Shown: in pieces, positions 27,727-35,307 of the stretch
Layout: every line of letters begins with the position of its first letter
Position numbering within the stretch: the stretch's first letter is position 1
Assembly (NCBI RefSeq): GCF_031759225.1
Contig: NZ_CP134494.1
Coordinates: forward strand, 4,338,501-4,402,500
Length of the DNA stretch: 64,000 nt
Source of the DNA: Mesobacillus jeotgali
Lineage (GTDB): Bacteria > Bacillota > Bacilli > Bacillales > Cytobacillaceae
Reading direction: 5' to 3'
Program-made: the position numbers and the translations under genes
The notes under the pieces: generated by a model
Seen by the model: only the letters and a program-made list of their open reading frames with translations
The model's database searches: none
Told to the model about the DNA's origin: nothing

Positions 27727-27951
27727 CTTTTCATCTCCTTTCTCCTTGATACCTCGATGATATTCCTTTTTAGAGCTGCCGTAAAATGTCGAAAATCGTA
27801 TTTTCGTCTGCAAAATCTGCGTCACATTAGCAGTTTTATCTTTAGTAATTGAATTTTCTATACACCGGATATCCTCAAAATTGATTTTTAGCAATTCTGG
27901 AATTTTTCTTTCGACAAATGGGCTTTTTTTCGCTTTCGAATCATACTGTGT

Positions 27952-27957
27952 TATAAT
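27952..27957 (+). promoter_or_regulatory. Probable -10 of the ywpF promoter
   Basis: TATAAT 30 bases before the ywpF start in the divergent ssbB-ywpF region; a matching -35 is not clear. Confidence 0.4.
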
Positions 27958-27986
27958 TTGGACAAGAATTATGGGAGGTGGTTGAC

Positions 27987-28424
27987 ATGAAGACGTTTAA
28001 GTTGATTTCAATGCAGCTTGCTGATGATGATGCTTTAGTGGATATCGAAATGGAAGACGGCCTGATTATCAATAAAGAGGATGAAAAAGGAACCTGGCTT
28101 GTCGAGGTTTTTGCCGATCATAAATACATTCCTTATTTCCAGGATGCTTGCGACAACGACAAAGAAATCATCGTCCAAGTCGTCATCACCAAACCAGAAA
28201 ACGACCCGGCAGCATTTTTAACAAAAGTATGCTGCGTGAAGAAGCTGAAGGGCCATGCCAGCATCCTCCTAACGGGAAAACTCACCAAACCGAAGAGCGA
28301 TTATCCGGAAAAATTGCTGGAGTACCTTATGGATAAAGGCTACAAAGGCGAAGAACTGCTAGCAGAATTCAAGGAAAAAATCATAACAAGGCCGCAGATT
28401 CTGCAGCCGAAAAAAGTGTTATGA
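27987..28424 (+). CDS. ywpF: YwpF-like protein
   Basis: 145 residues from the ATG at 27987, eight bases after GGAGG. The acidic N-terminal half ([20 protein letters not shown]) and the [20 protein letters not shown] segment match the YwpF family as I know it from bacilli; function is not established beyond reports of cell-surface or envelope involvement, which I cannot confirm. It is monocistronic with a terminator right after the stop. Location between ssbB and fabZ follows the B. subtilis order. Confidence 0.8.
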   Translation: MKTFKLISMQLADDDALVDIEMEDGLIINKEDEKGTWLVEVFADHKYIPYFQDACDNDKEIIVQVVITKPENDPAAFLTKVCCVKKLKGHASILLTGKLTKPKSDYPEKLLEYLMDKGYKGEELLAEFKEKIITRPQILQPKKVL

Positions 28425-28425
28425 A

Positions 28426-28454
28426 ACTCCCGCTGATATGCTGGAGTTTTTTTA
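28426..28454 (+). terminator. ywpF terminator
   Basis: AAACTCC pairs with GGAGTTT across a 13-base loop, followed by seven T. Confidence 0.7.
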
Positions 28455-28470
28455 TTGGCGAAATCTGCAA

Positions 28471-28501
28471 AAAGAATGGGCAGGAATTTGCACACCTGCC
28501 C
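28471..28501 (-). terminator. Terminator of the acidic lipoprotein gene
   Basis: GGGCAGG (28478-28484) pairs with CCTGCCC (28495-28501); TTCTTTTT follows on the minus strand. Confidence 0.7.
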
Positions 28502-28509
28502 TTTTGCCA

Positions 28510-28809
28510 TTATTGATCGTTATTATTCTCGTCGTTCATATCTAGTTGGTCTTCAACAGCATCTTCGCCAGGCTCATTGTTGTCTTCCATCATGTCGCCA
28601 TCATTTTCAGTGTTGACGTCATTGTTTTCACCATTGTTGCCGTTGTTGTCATCGATCATGCCGTCATCGTCGACATTGCCGTTGTCATCAGCCGGATTCT
28701 CGATATCCACATCCTCTTCCGCTGGAGGATCCTGGTCATTCGCACAGCCAGCAAGGAACATAGCCGATAGCAATGAGCCACCGATTAACATTAATAGCTT
28801 TTTCTTCAT
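28510..28809 (-). CDS. Low-complexity acidic lipoprotein
   Basis: 99 residues: lipoprotein signal MKKKLLMLIGGSLLSAMF with lipobox LAGC, then a tail almost entirely of Asp, Glu and Asn. The acidic tail would be anchored outside the membrane by a lipidated Cys and could bind cations or act as a spacer. No homologous domain is visible. Expressed alone, with its own terminator. Confidence 0.8.
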   Translation of the reverse strand: MKKKLLMLIGGSLLSAMFLAGCANDQDPPAEEDVDIENPADDNGNVDDDGMIDDNNGNNGENNDVNTENDGDMMEDNNEPGEDAVEDQLDMNDENNNDQ

Positions 28810-29137
28810 GAGTAAAAGCCCCTTTCATTAATAGGTATTTTTGAGACCTGTTGCACGGGTCTGCAGTTAGATTGCCCACCAATGAAAAAAACTTGCATTA
28901 TTTTGTAAAAAAATTGCGTTGAGAAATAATTTACTGGATTAAACGATGTTTGTACAAAACAGTTTTCCAAACAAAAGCAAAACCGAACTTCTTTACTACG
29001 CAAAAGGCGTAACTTAGAGTGAAAAAACGATTATTTCCGCAATTATGTTTACACTGACCTATAGTTCAGAGGTTAATAGCCTTAAAAAGAGCCAAATACC
29101 CTTGCTGGAAAAATTATTCTCTAAATAAAAATTTATA

Positions 29138-29228
29138 ATTGCACGATTTCCCATCTTAATTGCACAAAAATCAGGATTAATTGCACGTAATTCACCAATA
29201 ATTGCATAAACAATAGCCATAATTGCAG
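29138..29228. repeat. 21-bp-pitch ATTGCAC array (duplicate copy)
   Basis: ATTGCAC or close variants start at 29138, 29159, 29180, 29201 and 29222, exactly 21 bp apart, with AT-rich unrelated bases between. Copy of the array at 30755-30845. Confidence 0.8.
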
Positions 29229-29287
29229 ATTCTTCCTAATTATGTAAAAAAAGAACCCAACCATTTAAGTTGGGCCCCTCCAAAGAC

Positions 29288-29529
29288 TTATTTAATCGCA
29301 TATGTAATCTCTGCTTCACAAGCCAATTCGCCATCTACTGTAGCGACGGCTTTTCCTTTTCCAATCGGCCCGCGCAGCTTGATCATTTCTACCTCAAGGC
29401 GAAGCTGGTCGCCTGGCTTTACCTGTCTTTTAAAACGGCAGTTGTCGATGCCGGCGAAGAAGCCGATTTTGCCCCGATTCTCTTCAACCTTTAAAACGGC
29501 AACTGCTTCAACCTGCGCTAAAGCTTCGA
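29288..29529 (-). pseudogene. Truncated fabZ fragment (C-terminal 80 codons)
   Basis: The minus strand encodes the end of a 3-hydroxyacyl-ACP dehydratase, from the EALAQ helix through [16 protein letters not shown] to ITYAIK and a stop, closely similar to the intact fabZ at 30905-31327. The N-terminal half with the catalytic His is absent; homology stops abruptly near 29529. A terminator-like hairpin (29253-29279) follows its stop. It is a by-product of the duplication that flanks hicBA. Confidence 0.85.
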
Positions 29530-29675
29530 ATTATATAGAGTGGCAAATGTATTCATTTAATGTGTTCATTCAGAAACGATTTTCCTGTTTTATTAATGTA
29601 ATTTATTTTACATACCTGAAACTTCCTCATATTGCTGATTCCTAATACAACAAAAAGAGACCTACTAAAGGTCTC

Positions 29676-29909
29676 TTACTTGCTCTTTTTGCTAAGTCTC
29701 TCATTGAAATATTCTTTGTTGACATCTAGTTGCTGCTTCAAGATTCTTGCGAATAAGCCTTTGCCTATCTCCCCAGTTCCCTTTGATACCCTAACACGCT
29801 TAATTTCCCCATTTGACATAGTTTTTTCATAGATGTCATCTCTGCCATGCCTGACTAGGACATAGCCATCGTTTTCTAAAAACCTTCTCAGATCTTTCCA
29901 ACTAGCCAC
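29676..29909 (-). CDS. hicA: HicA-like mRNA interferase toxin
   Basis: A 77-residue double-stranded-RNA-binding-fold toxin. The start of HicA toxins is recognisable in SWKDLRRFLENDGYVLVRHG, with the likely catalytic His in VRHGRDDIYEK, followed by RVRVSKGTGEIGKGLFARIL and KQQLD. The GTG start at 29909 overlaps the antitoxin stop by eight bases, so translation is probably coupled and antitoxin comes first, the reverse of the classic hicAB order. 29530-29675 holds no gene. Confidence 0.8.
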   Translation of the reverse strand: MASWKDLRRFLENDGYVLVRHGRDDIYEKTMSNGEIKRVRVSKGTGEIGKGLFARILKQQLDVNKEYFNERLSKKSK

Positions 29910-30327
29910 GTATAAGACCTTTTACTCCGTCTAAATTCTCTTGAGTCAGAACATTAAGGACATAAGGTAAATGGTCTTTTCGATTAGGGGCGTTATAGTA
30001 TCGGGCAAAATCTTTGTAGTAATCTTGAGCGTAATCAATTAACTGTAATGCTGCATCTTCAATCATCTCTTCAAATGTGTCGCCATAACAAACGATATCA
30101 TTCAGTGGCAATAAAGAACCGGAGAAACTTCCATCTTCTTCTTGCTCATACTCGACTGCGATACTATAGCCTGCTAAAAGTTCTAATGTAATCTGCTGTG
30201 AAATTGACCAAAATACATCTCGATTGCGCTTAACTGCAAATGGCTTCACATGAACGACATTATCAACGAACCGGCTAAAGTCTGCGCGAACTTGAGTAGC
30301 GGATAACAAATCTTGCATTATCATCAC
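29902..30327 (-). CDS. Two-part antitoxin: Phd/YefM-like N-terminus with HicB-like C-terminus
   Basis: 141 residues. The first 50 (LLSATQVRADFSRFVDNVVH, then KPFAVKRNRDVFWSIS) resemble a Phd/YefM DNA-binding antitoxin rather than the usual HicB N-terminal fold. The next 70 (YSIAVEYEQEEDGSFSGSLL to YGDTFEEMIEDAALQLIDYA) are a HicB-type partial RNase H fold. Together they would neutralise HicA and repress the operon. Start is GTG at 30327 or ATG at 30318; both have usable ribosome binding sites (GGAGG and GGGAG). Upstream TGTACA iterons are its probable operator. Confidence 0.75.
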   Translation of the reverse strand: MMIMQDLLSATQVRADFSRFVDNVVHVKPFAVKRNRDVFWSISQQITLELLAGYSIAVEYEQEEDGSFSGSLLPLNDIVCYGDTFEEMIEDAALQLIDYAQDYYKDFARYYNAPNRKDHLPYVLNVLTQENLDGVKGLIRG

Positions 30328-30341
30328 TCCCTTTCCTCCTC

Positions 30342-30396
30342 ATTATAGCAAATTATGCCATAATGTACAGTGTGTACATTCTGTACATAATGTACA
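30342..30396 (-). promoter_or_regulatory. hicBA promoter with four TGTACA repeats at 9-bp pitch
   Basis: TATAAT at 30342-30347 (minus strand) lies 16 bases from TGTACA at 30364-30369, which can serve as the -35. TGTACA recurs at 30373, 30382 and 30391, exactly every 9 bp. Each is a palindrome, so the block is both an inverted and a direct repeat and a likely cooperative operator for the antitoxin. Confidence 0.7.
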
Positions 30397-30454
30397 TTTA
30401 CTAACACTTTATTCATTTCCCTCGAAAAGAGAACTTATACTTCGGAGGATTTTA

Positions 30455-30550
30455 TTGAAAACAAAGCCTACCTGGTTTTACTTGTTGTATGAATTCCTAT
30501 TAGTAACCCGTTTGGTTTTTATTAATATTTTCCTCCTACGTTTGTTATAA
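30455..30550 (+). CDS. Possible 31-residue hydrophobic peptide
   Basis: TTG at 30455 follows CGGAGGA by six bases and opens MKTKPTWFYLLYEFLLVTRL then VFINIFLLRLL. A tiny hydrophobic peptide next to a toxin-antitoxin pair; it may be chance. Divergent from hicBA. Confidence 0.3.
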   Translation: MKTKPTWFYLLYEFLLVTRLVFINIFLLRLL

Positions 30551-30572
30551 TCGGGATAAAAAGGGGGTTCTT

Positions 30573-30752
30573 ATGGAGATTTCAGTATTAACACTTCCTG
30601 CTCGCTTTTACATATTAAAGAAAAGGTATACAGCTTTCTGTAGATGTATTTTTGTACAGAATAAGTCTCATATAAACCATGACAAACTGGATGACATATA
30701 CCTCTTTAGTGGGTCTACTGGCTGGAAAAATTATTCTCTTAGTAAAGGGTAA
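30573..30752 (+). CDS. Possible 59-residue hypothetical protein
   Basis: A TATAAT at 30545-30550, AAGGGGG at 30561-30567 and an ATG at 30573 open 59 codons (MEISVLTLPARFYILKKRYT...). No domain recognised. The last 12 codons run into the duplicated repeat and 21-bp array, so the natural end may have been replaced. Confidence 0.3.
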   Translation: MEISVLTLPARFYILKKRYTAFCRCIFVQNKSHINHDKLDDIYLFSGSTGWKNYSLSKG

Positions 30753-30754
30753 TA

Positions 30755-30845
30755 ATTGCACCGTTCTCCATCAGATTTGCACCAAAATCACGATTAATTG
30801 CACCGACATCACCAATAATTGCACAATCAATCGCCATAATTGCAC
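30755..30845. repeat. 21-bp-pitch ATTGCAC array
   Basis: ATTGCAC (once TTTGCAC) starts at 30755, 30776, 30797, 30818 and 30839, five units at an exact 21-bp interval, with variable 14-base spacers. It lies just past the fabZ terminator. Confidence 0.85.
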
Positions 30846-30868
30846 ATTCTTCCCAATTATGTAAAAAA

Positions 30869-30895
30869 GGAACCCAACACTTTGCGTTGGGCTCC
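30869..30895 (-). terminator. fabZ terminator
   Basis: GGAACCCAAC (30869-30878) pairs with GTTGGGCTCC (30886-30895) with wobble; TTTTTTAC follows on the minus strand. Confidence 0.8.
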
Positions 30896-30904
30896 CTCAA
30901 AATT

Positions 30905-31327
30905 TTATTTAATCGCAAAGGTAATCTCGGCTTCACAAGCCAAATCGCCATCTACTGTAGCGACGGCTTTACCTTTTCCAATCGGGCCGCGGAGCTTGAT
31001 CATTTCCACTTCAAGGCGAAGCTGGTCACCCGGTTTTACCTGTCTCTTAAAACGGCAATTATCAATGCCGGCGAAGAATCCGATTTTACCTCGGTTTTCT
31101 TCAAGCTTTAAAACCGCAACTGCTCCAACCTGGGCCAATGCTTCCACGATCAGCACACCTGGCATGACCGGATAATCAGGGAAATGCCCGTTGAAGAACT
31201 CCTCATTAGCGGTCACGTTCTTGATGCCGACTGCCCTTTTTCCCTCTTCAATTTCAATAATTTTATCAACAAGCAAAAACGGATAGCGGTGCGGGATGAT
31301 TTCTTTGATTTGGGTAATGTCCATCAT
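30905..31327 (-). CDS. fabZ: 3-hydroxyacyl-[acyl-carrier-protein] dehydratase FabZ
   Basis: Removes water from 3-hydroxyacyl-ACP in fatty acid elongation. The 140 residues form a hot-dog fold with catalytic His in [14 protein letters not shown] and Glu in [23 protein letters not shown] and [17 protein letters not shown] are family hallmarks. ATG at 31327 follows GGAGG by ten bases. It lies downstream of flhP and the EpuA-like gene, as ywpB does in B. subtilis. A truncated copy of its 3' half lies at 29288. Confidence 0.96.
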   Translation of the reverse strand: MMDITQIKEIIPHRYPFLLVDKIIEIEEGKRAVGIKNVTANEEFFNGHFPDYPVMPGVLIVEALAQVGAVAVLKLEENRGKIGFFAGIDNCRFKRQVKPGDQLRLEVEMIKLRGPIGKGKAVATVDGDLACEAEITFAIK

Positions 31328-31384
31328 TTATTTAGTACCTCCTACTAATATCTACTAACCATTGTACTAAAAAAACTAAATAAA

Positions 31385-31412
31385 AAGGAAGGGAAATCTC
31401 CCTTCCTTTCGA
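31385..31412 (-). terminator. Terminator after the EpuA-like gene
   Basis: AAGGAAGGGA (31385-31394) pairs perfectly with TCCCTTCCTT (31399-31408); TTTTTA follows on the minus strand. Confidence 0.85.
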
Positions 31413-31416
31413 AAAA

Positions 31417-31680
31417 TTATTCTCTATTTACTAAATCAATTATATGGGTCCAGGTTGACTTCTCAAAAACATCCTTCGCTTTGCCGCTGCCCATTACACC
31501 ATAACCGAACATGGCACCTAGCACGACGCTTGCGGCTAACAGGAGGATCACAATAATAATCCGAAGCCAGATCGGAATAAGGCGAACCCGGATTCTTTTC
31601 TTTTTCTCGCGTGTTTGCTTCTTTTCTTTTTTCACTGCTTCACGCGTTATTGCTTCTTGATTATTCTTGTTCAAAGCCAT
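31417..31680 (-). CDS. EpuA-like small membrane protein (annotated as RNA polymerase beta-related)
   Basis: 87 residues: a strongly basic cytoplasmic start (KKEKKQTREKKKRIRVRL), one transmembrane helix (IIIVILLLAASVVLGAMF), and a short outside tail with WTHIIDLVNRE. This matches the EpuA family (PF11772), which databases label DNA-directed RNA polymerase subunit beta for historical reasons; it is not polymerase. It follows flhP by 19 bp, so it is the last gene of the mbl-side flagellar operon before a terminator. Confidence 0.82.
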   Translation of the reverse strand: MALNKNNQEAITREAVKKEKKQTREKKKRIRVRLIPIWLRIIIVILLLAASVVLGAMFGYGVMGSGKAKDVFEKSTWTHIIDLVNRE

Positions 31681-31699
31681 ACTGATTGTTCTTCCCCTC

Positions 31700-32548
31700 T
31701 TAACGGATTCCGTTCACTAGTCCGAGCATTTGATCAGCCAGTGTAATCGATTTCGAGTGGAACTGATAGCTCCGCTGTACATTGATTAGATCCGTCATTT
31801 CTTTGCTCATATCTACATTTGATTGCTCAAGGACTCCTTGCTGGATGGCGATTTGATTCCTCAAAGGGCCTGTCAGGTTCGTCATGACCTCTTCCTCGGT
31901 AACGCCAAGTTCAGCCAGATTGTCTGGTAACCCAAGCAAATTCGCCCCTTTTTGCTCTAAAAATTGAGGCTTATTTATCAATATTACACCAAGATTCACT
32001 TCTCGGCTTGTCCCATCATACATTTCAGCTATAAAAAGGCCTTTATCATTAATTTTAATGTTCTTTACATTACCTGTTATCGTGATTGGCTGGCCGTTCT
32101 CATCTAGAATAGCATGCCCGTCGCTATTGACAAGCATTGACTCAGTATCAGACAGCGGCGACAGATAAAGGGAACCATTTCTAGTCAAACGCATCGCTGA
32201 ACTGCCATCTTCATTCTGGACCATCACCCGATAAAATTGCCCTTCTGCCGTAAATGCCGTATCAAGGTCACGTCCGGTCGATTTCAAACTGCCCTGTGAA
32301 AGGATCATCTGGATTTGGCCAAGACGCGCACCCGTACCCTGGCGAATGTTAAATGGTGTCATCCGGTTCTGCGGCTCAAGCGCATTATTAGGCTGGTTGC
32401 GATATTCCTGCACAAGCAGGTCAGTAAAAGACGCTTCACGGCGCTTGTATCCTGCTGTATCGATATTGGCGAGATTGTGGCTAATCATGTCCATTTGCTT
32501 TTGCAGCTGTGATAATGTATTGGTTGCGGTGATCATTGTTCTGTTCAT
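31700..32548 (-). CDS. flhP: Flagellar rod/hook-basal body protein FlhP
   Basis: 282 residues of the FlgF/FlgG rod-hook family. The N-terminal signature is TNTLSQLQKQMDMISHNLAN followed by IDTAGYKR; the central region has GQFYRVMV and RNGSLYLSP; the C-terminal helix is LEQSNVDMSKEMTDLINVQR. Such proteins assemble into the distal rod of the flagellum. It follows flhO by 65 bp. The flhO-flhP pair downstream of mbl is a Bacillus arrangement, so the host is probably motile. Confidence 0.93.
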   Translation of the reverse strand: MNRTMITATNTLSQLQKQMDMISHNLANIDTAGYKRREASFTDLLVQEYRNQPNNALEPQNRMTPFNIRQGTGARLGQIQMILSQGSLKSTGRDLDTAFTAEGQFYRVMVQNEDGSSAMRLTRNGSLYLSPLSDTESMLVNSDGHAILDENGQPITITGNVKNIKINDKGLFIAEMYDGTSREVNLGVILINKPQFLEQKGANLLGLPDNLAELGVTEEEVMTNLTGPLRNQIAIQQGVLEQSNVDMSKEMTDLINVQRSYQFHSKSITLADQMLGLVNGIR

Positions 32549-32613
32549 ATTTTATACCTCAATACGCTTCCTTGTATAGGTGAGCGATTCCTTTTAAAAT
32601 TTGATCCAGAATA

Positions 32614-33432
32614 CTATAGCCTTCCGATTTCGTTCGCAGCCTTATCCATGCTTTTATCATAAGCCTGGAGAATCTTCTGGTTTGCTTCGAATGCCCGGTA
32701 AGCTGACATCATGTCGGTCATCGTCCTGCTGATATCGACGTTGGATTGTTCGAGGAAACCTTGCTGCATCCTGAATTGGACACCGTCAGCTCCTACAGCA
32801 GTTGGCAATTGACCGCCATCTTCTGTACGGAACAGTCCATCACCTTCTTTTATCAACCGCAGCGGATTGTTCGCATAGGCAACGCCAAGAGCCGCAGTTT
32901 CTCCATTCTCTCCGGTTAAAATGCCGCCTTCATTTACTGTAAAACGGTCGCTCGAGAGCTGGATTTGTTGCCCAGCTGAATCCAGCACATAGTGTCCGCT
33001 TCCAGTTGTTAAATAACCCTGAGCATCTATCGTAAAATTCCCATTCCTTGTATACCGAACCGTGCCATCTGTGTTTCGCACTGTAAAAAACACCGAGCCA
33101 TTTTCAGGCATATTTATATCCAGCAATCCGACATCCGTCTTCCGCCCTGTTTCGCGCAAATCACCCTGGATGAATTTCGGGATTGCTTCTTGCATGTATA
33201 CACCTGTATTGATTGTGCCAATCTCCTTGTTGAACGGCAAATTCAGGCCCTTTTCAGTTGGGATATGCTGCTTATCAAAGCGCTGAAGCAGCATTTCCGG
33301 AAAAGCCCTCATTCCCGCCTGGTCCGCCTTGTAACCTGGCGTATTGGCATTAGACATATTATTCGTCAGCATTTCCGTCCTGCGCTGCTGTGCAAGCATC
33401 CCAGAAGCTACTGTGTAAAATCCTTTGAACAT
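32614..33432 (-). CDS. flhO: Flagellar rod/hook-basal body protein FlhO
   Basis: 272 residues, paralogous to FlhP. N-terminus FYTVASGMLAQQRRTEMLTN then NMSNANTPGYKADQ, middle RNGNFTIDAQGYLTT, C-terminal LEQSNVDISRTMTDMMSAYR. Acts as a proximal rod component with FlhP. Its start at 33432 is 200 bp after mbl, with a terminator hairpin between, so flhO-flhP-epuA likely has its own promoter. Confidence 0.93.
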   Translation of the reverse strand: MFKGFYTVASGMLAQQRRTEMLTNNMSNANTPGYKADQAGMRAFPEMLLQRFDKQHIPTEKGLNLPFNKEIGTINTGVYMQEAIPKFIQGDLRETGRKTDVGLLDINMPENGSVFFTVRNTDGTVRYTRNGNFTIDAQGYLTTGSGHYVLDSAGQQIQLSSDRFTVNEGGILTGENGETAALGVAYANNPLRLIKEGDGLFRTEDGGQLPTAVGADGVQFRMQQGFLEQSNVDISRTMTDMMSAYRAFEANQKILQAYDKSMDKAANEIGRL

Positions 33433-33581
33433 AGTTCCACCTCTATTGGAAAAATCCCTAGTAACCAGGAAATTTTTTCACTACTCTCTATTATAAGAAA
33501 TATATCGGCAAGAAACATTAAAAATTTGCAGGAAAATGTAGGATTTTGGGTTTTATTCCAGAAATATTGGTGAAAAAGCAA

Positions 33582-33630
33582 AAAAATCTGGACTCCTGAG
33601 GCGGTTTCACCTAGGAAAATCCAGATTTTT
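33582..33630 (-). terminator. mbl terminator
   Basis: AAAAATCTGGA (33582-33592) pairs with TCCAGATTTTT (33620-33630), T-rich on both sides. Confidence 0.8.
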
Positions 33631-33631
33631 T

Positions 33632-34636
33632 TTATACGATTCTGCGACGTCCTGCAATCTTGTCGATATTATCTAGCATGATACCAGTTCCTATTGCAAC
33701 ACAGTCCATTGGATTGTCAGCTACCAATACCGGCACCTTCAACTCTTCCTGCATCAACTGATCGATGCCGTGGAGCAATGCACCGCCGCCAGTCAGGATG
33801 ACGCCGCGGTCGATAATATCAGCGGACAATTCAGGTGGAGTTTTCTCCAGCACTGTTTTTGCAGCCTGAACAATCACAGCGACTGATTCCTTCAATGCCT
33901 TTTCGATTTCCTCGGAACGAACGGAAATTGTGCGTGGAAGTCCTGACACCATATCACGGCCGCGGATTTCCATTTCCTCGCTGCGGCTGCCTGGGAAGAC
34001 AGTACCGATTTGAATCTTGATATTTTCAGCTGTTCTCTCACCGATCAACAGCTTATATTCACGTTTAATGTAGTTTAAAATTTCAGCGTCGAATTTGTCG
34101 CCAGCCATTTTAATCGATTGAGACGTAACGATGTCTCCCATGGAAAGGACAGCTACATCTGTCGTTCCGCCCCCGATATCCACAACCATGTTGCCGCTAG
34201 GCTGGAAGATATCCATGCCAGCGCCAATTGCTGCAACCTTTGGCTCTTCTTCAAGATAAACCTTCTTGCCGCCGCTTTTTTCAGCTGCTTCCTTTATTGC
34301 TTTTTGCTCAACACTTGTGATGTTTGTTGGACAGCAAATCAGGATGCGCGGCTTAGAAAGGAAGCCTTTTACATTCAATTTATTGATGAAATGCTTAAGC
34401 ATAGATTCCGTTACATCGAAATCTGCGATTACTCCATCTTTCAACGGGCGAATCGCTACGATATTGCCAGGCGTACGCCCAACCATTTTGCGCGCCTCTT
34501 CCCCAACAGCCAAAACCTTATTCGTATTCTTATCAATCGCCACAACAGACGGTTCATTCAAGACAATTCCACGGCCCTTAACATGGATCAACACATTGGC
34601 TGTACCAAGGTCAATCCCGATATCCCTAGCAAACAT
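33632..34636 (-). CDS. mbl: Rod-shape actin-like protein Mbl
   Basis: MreB-like filament protein guiding lateral wall synthesis. The 334 residues show the actin fold signatures DIGIDLGTANVLIHVKGRG (phosphate 1), MVVDIGGGTTDVAVLSMGDI (phosphate 2) and GVILTGGGALLHGIDQLM (adenosine). Two MreB-type paralogues usually sit elsewhere; the flhO neighbourhood identifies this one as Mbl. In B. subtilis spoIIID lies just upstream; here spoIIID is at 57.3 kb, with the T7SS locus between. 34637-34932 holds no gene I recognise. Confidence 0.95.
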   Translation of the reverse strand: MFARDIGIDLGTANVLIHVKGRGIVLNEPSVVAIDKNTNKVLAVGEEARKMVGRTPGNIVAIRPLKDGVIADFDVTESMLKHFINKLNVKGFLSKPRILICCPTNITSVEQKAIKEAAEKSGGKKVYLEEEPKVAAIGAGMDIFQPSGNMVVDIGGGTTDVAVLSMGDIVTSQSIKMAGDKFDAEILNYIKREYKLLIGERTAENIKIQIGTVFPGSRSEEMEIRGRDMVSGLPRTISVRSEEIEKALKESVAVIVQAAKTVLEKTPPELSADIIDRGVILTGGGALLHGIDQLMQEELKVPVLVADNPMDCVAIGTGIMLDNIDKIAGRRRIV

Positions 34637-34932
34637 TCTTCTTTTTTCCTCCTTGACAAATGCGCTGGCTGCGGCTGATTTAGCCTCGTTATCTCAGCTG
34701 TCGAAACTCCTCATCTATGTAAAAATAGATCGATGTCCGAGATTACACAGACGCTGCCGCAATCTGCGAACCATATTCTACCCTAATTGTTTATTTTATC
34801 ACATTTGTAATAAATAAGTAACTAACTGTAAAAAAATTTGAAGAGTTTTGCAGAAATTTGTCATATTTGCAATGACTAACAGGATCTTTTGTAAAATGGT
34901 AATATAGAAAAAATGCAGAAAAGAGGAATTCC

Positions 34933-35307
34933 ATGGAGTTATTAATTGCAGCAGTAGTGATCGTTTTGTTTTTCACTTATATAATCATCAAAAATATGCG
35001 CAAATCCTCGCAGAGAGGTGATGCACCCGATATAAGCAACCCGTCCTCCGCCCCCGACAGCATCGGCAAGGAAGAACATGATTCGGATGATGATGGAGAT
35101 GGGGATGGAGATAGTGGGGATGGATTTTCAGGCACGGGTTCCACTATAAAAAAAGAATTCAAAGAGAAATATCATCTCTTTGAATTCTTTTTCCACTATT
35201 CTTCTTCCACTTTCACCTTGCGTCTGCGAACAAGCACTGTTGCTGCCGCTCCAAGAAGTCCTACCAAACCAGCAATCGTCCCGCCAAGCAAAGGTTTATT
35301 TTCATAA
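34933..35307 (+). CDS. Small membrane protein with acidic Asp/Gly tail (3' end uncertain)
   Basis: ATG at 34933 after AAAGAGGAA opens a transmembrane helix (MELLIAAVVIVLFFTYIIIK) and an acidic low-complexity region (DSDDDGDGDGDSGDG). The frame then reads through a 16-bp hairpin and overlaps the end of the convergent Ig-repeat gene by 112 bases with no natural stop, so the original end was probably lost or frameshifted near 35150. Function unknown. Confidence 0.45.
   Translation: MELLIAAVVIVLFFTYIIIKNMRKSSQRGDAPDISNPSSAPDSIGKEEHDSDDDGDGDGDSGDGFSGTGSTIKKEFKEKYHLFEFFFHYSSSTFTLRLRTSTVAAAPRSPTKPAIVPPSKGLFS
35152..35190. terminator. Bidirectional terminator at the end of the T7SS signalling operon
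   Basis: A perfect 16-bp stem, 35152-35167 with 35175-35190 (arm contains GAATTCAAAGAGA), with A/T tails on both sides. It lies just past the Ig-repeat gene stop. Confidence 0.9.

Larger units (their letters stand above)
29098..29529. repeat. Direct repeat copy 1: 3' part of fabZ, its terminator and 21-bp array
   Basis: Runs from CTGGAAAAATTATTCTCT to the break inside the fabZ-like sequence and matches 30719-31147 in the same orientation. The segment 28810-29097 before it holds no gene I can support. Confidence 0.85.
30719..31147. repeat. Direct repeat copy 2 (contains 3' part of intact fabZ)
   Basis: Same-orientation match to 29098-29529. Together the two copies bracket hicBA and the two small open frames. 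Confidence 0.85.

Noticed and set aside
31417..31680. RNA polymerase beta subunit
   Set aside because: The 87-residue single-pass membrane protein belongs to the EpuA family; the polymerase name is a database artefact.
34637..34932. A usd-like or other small gene between mbl and the T7SS island
   Set aside because: No start with ribosome binding site and no frame of useful length was found.
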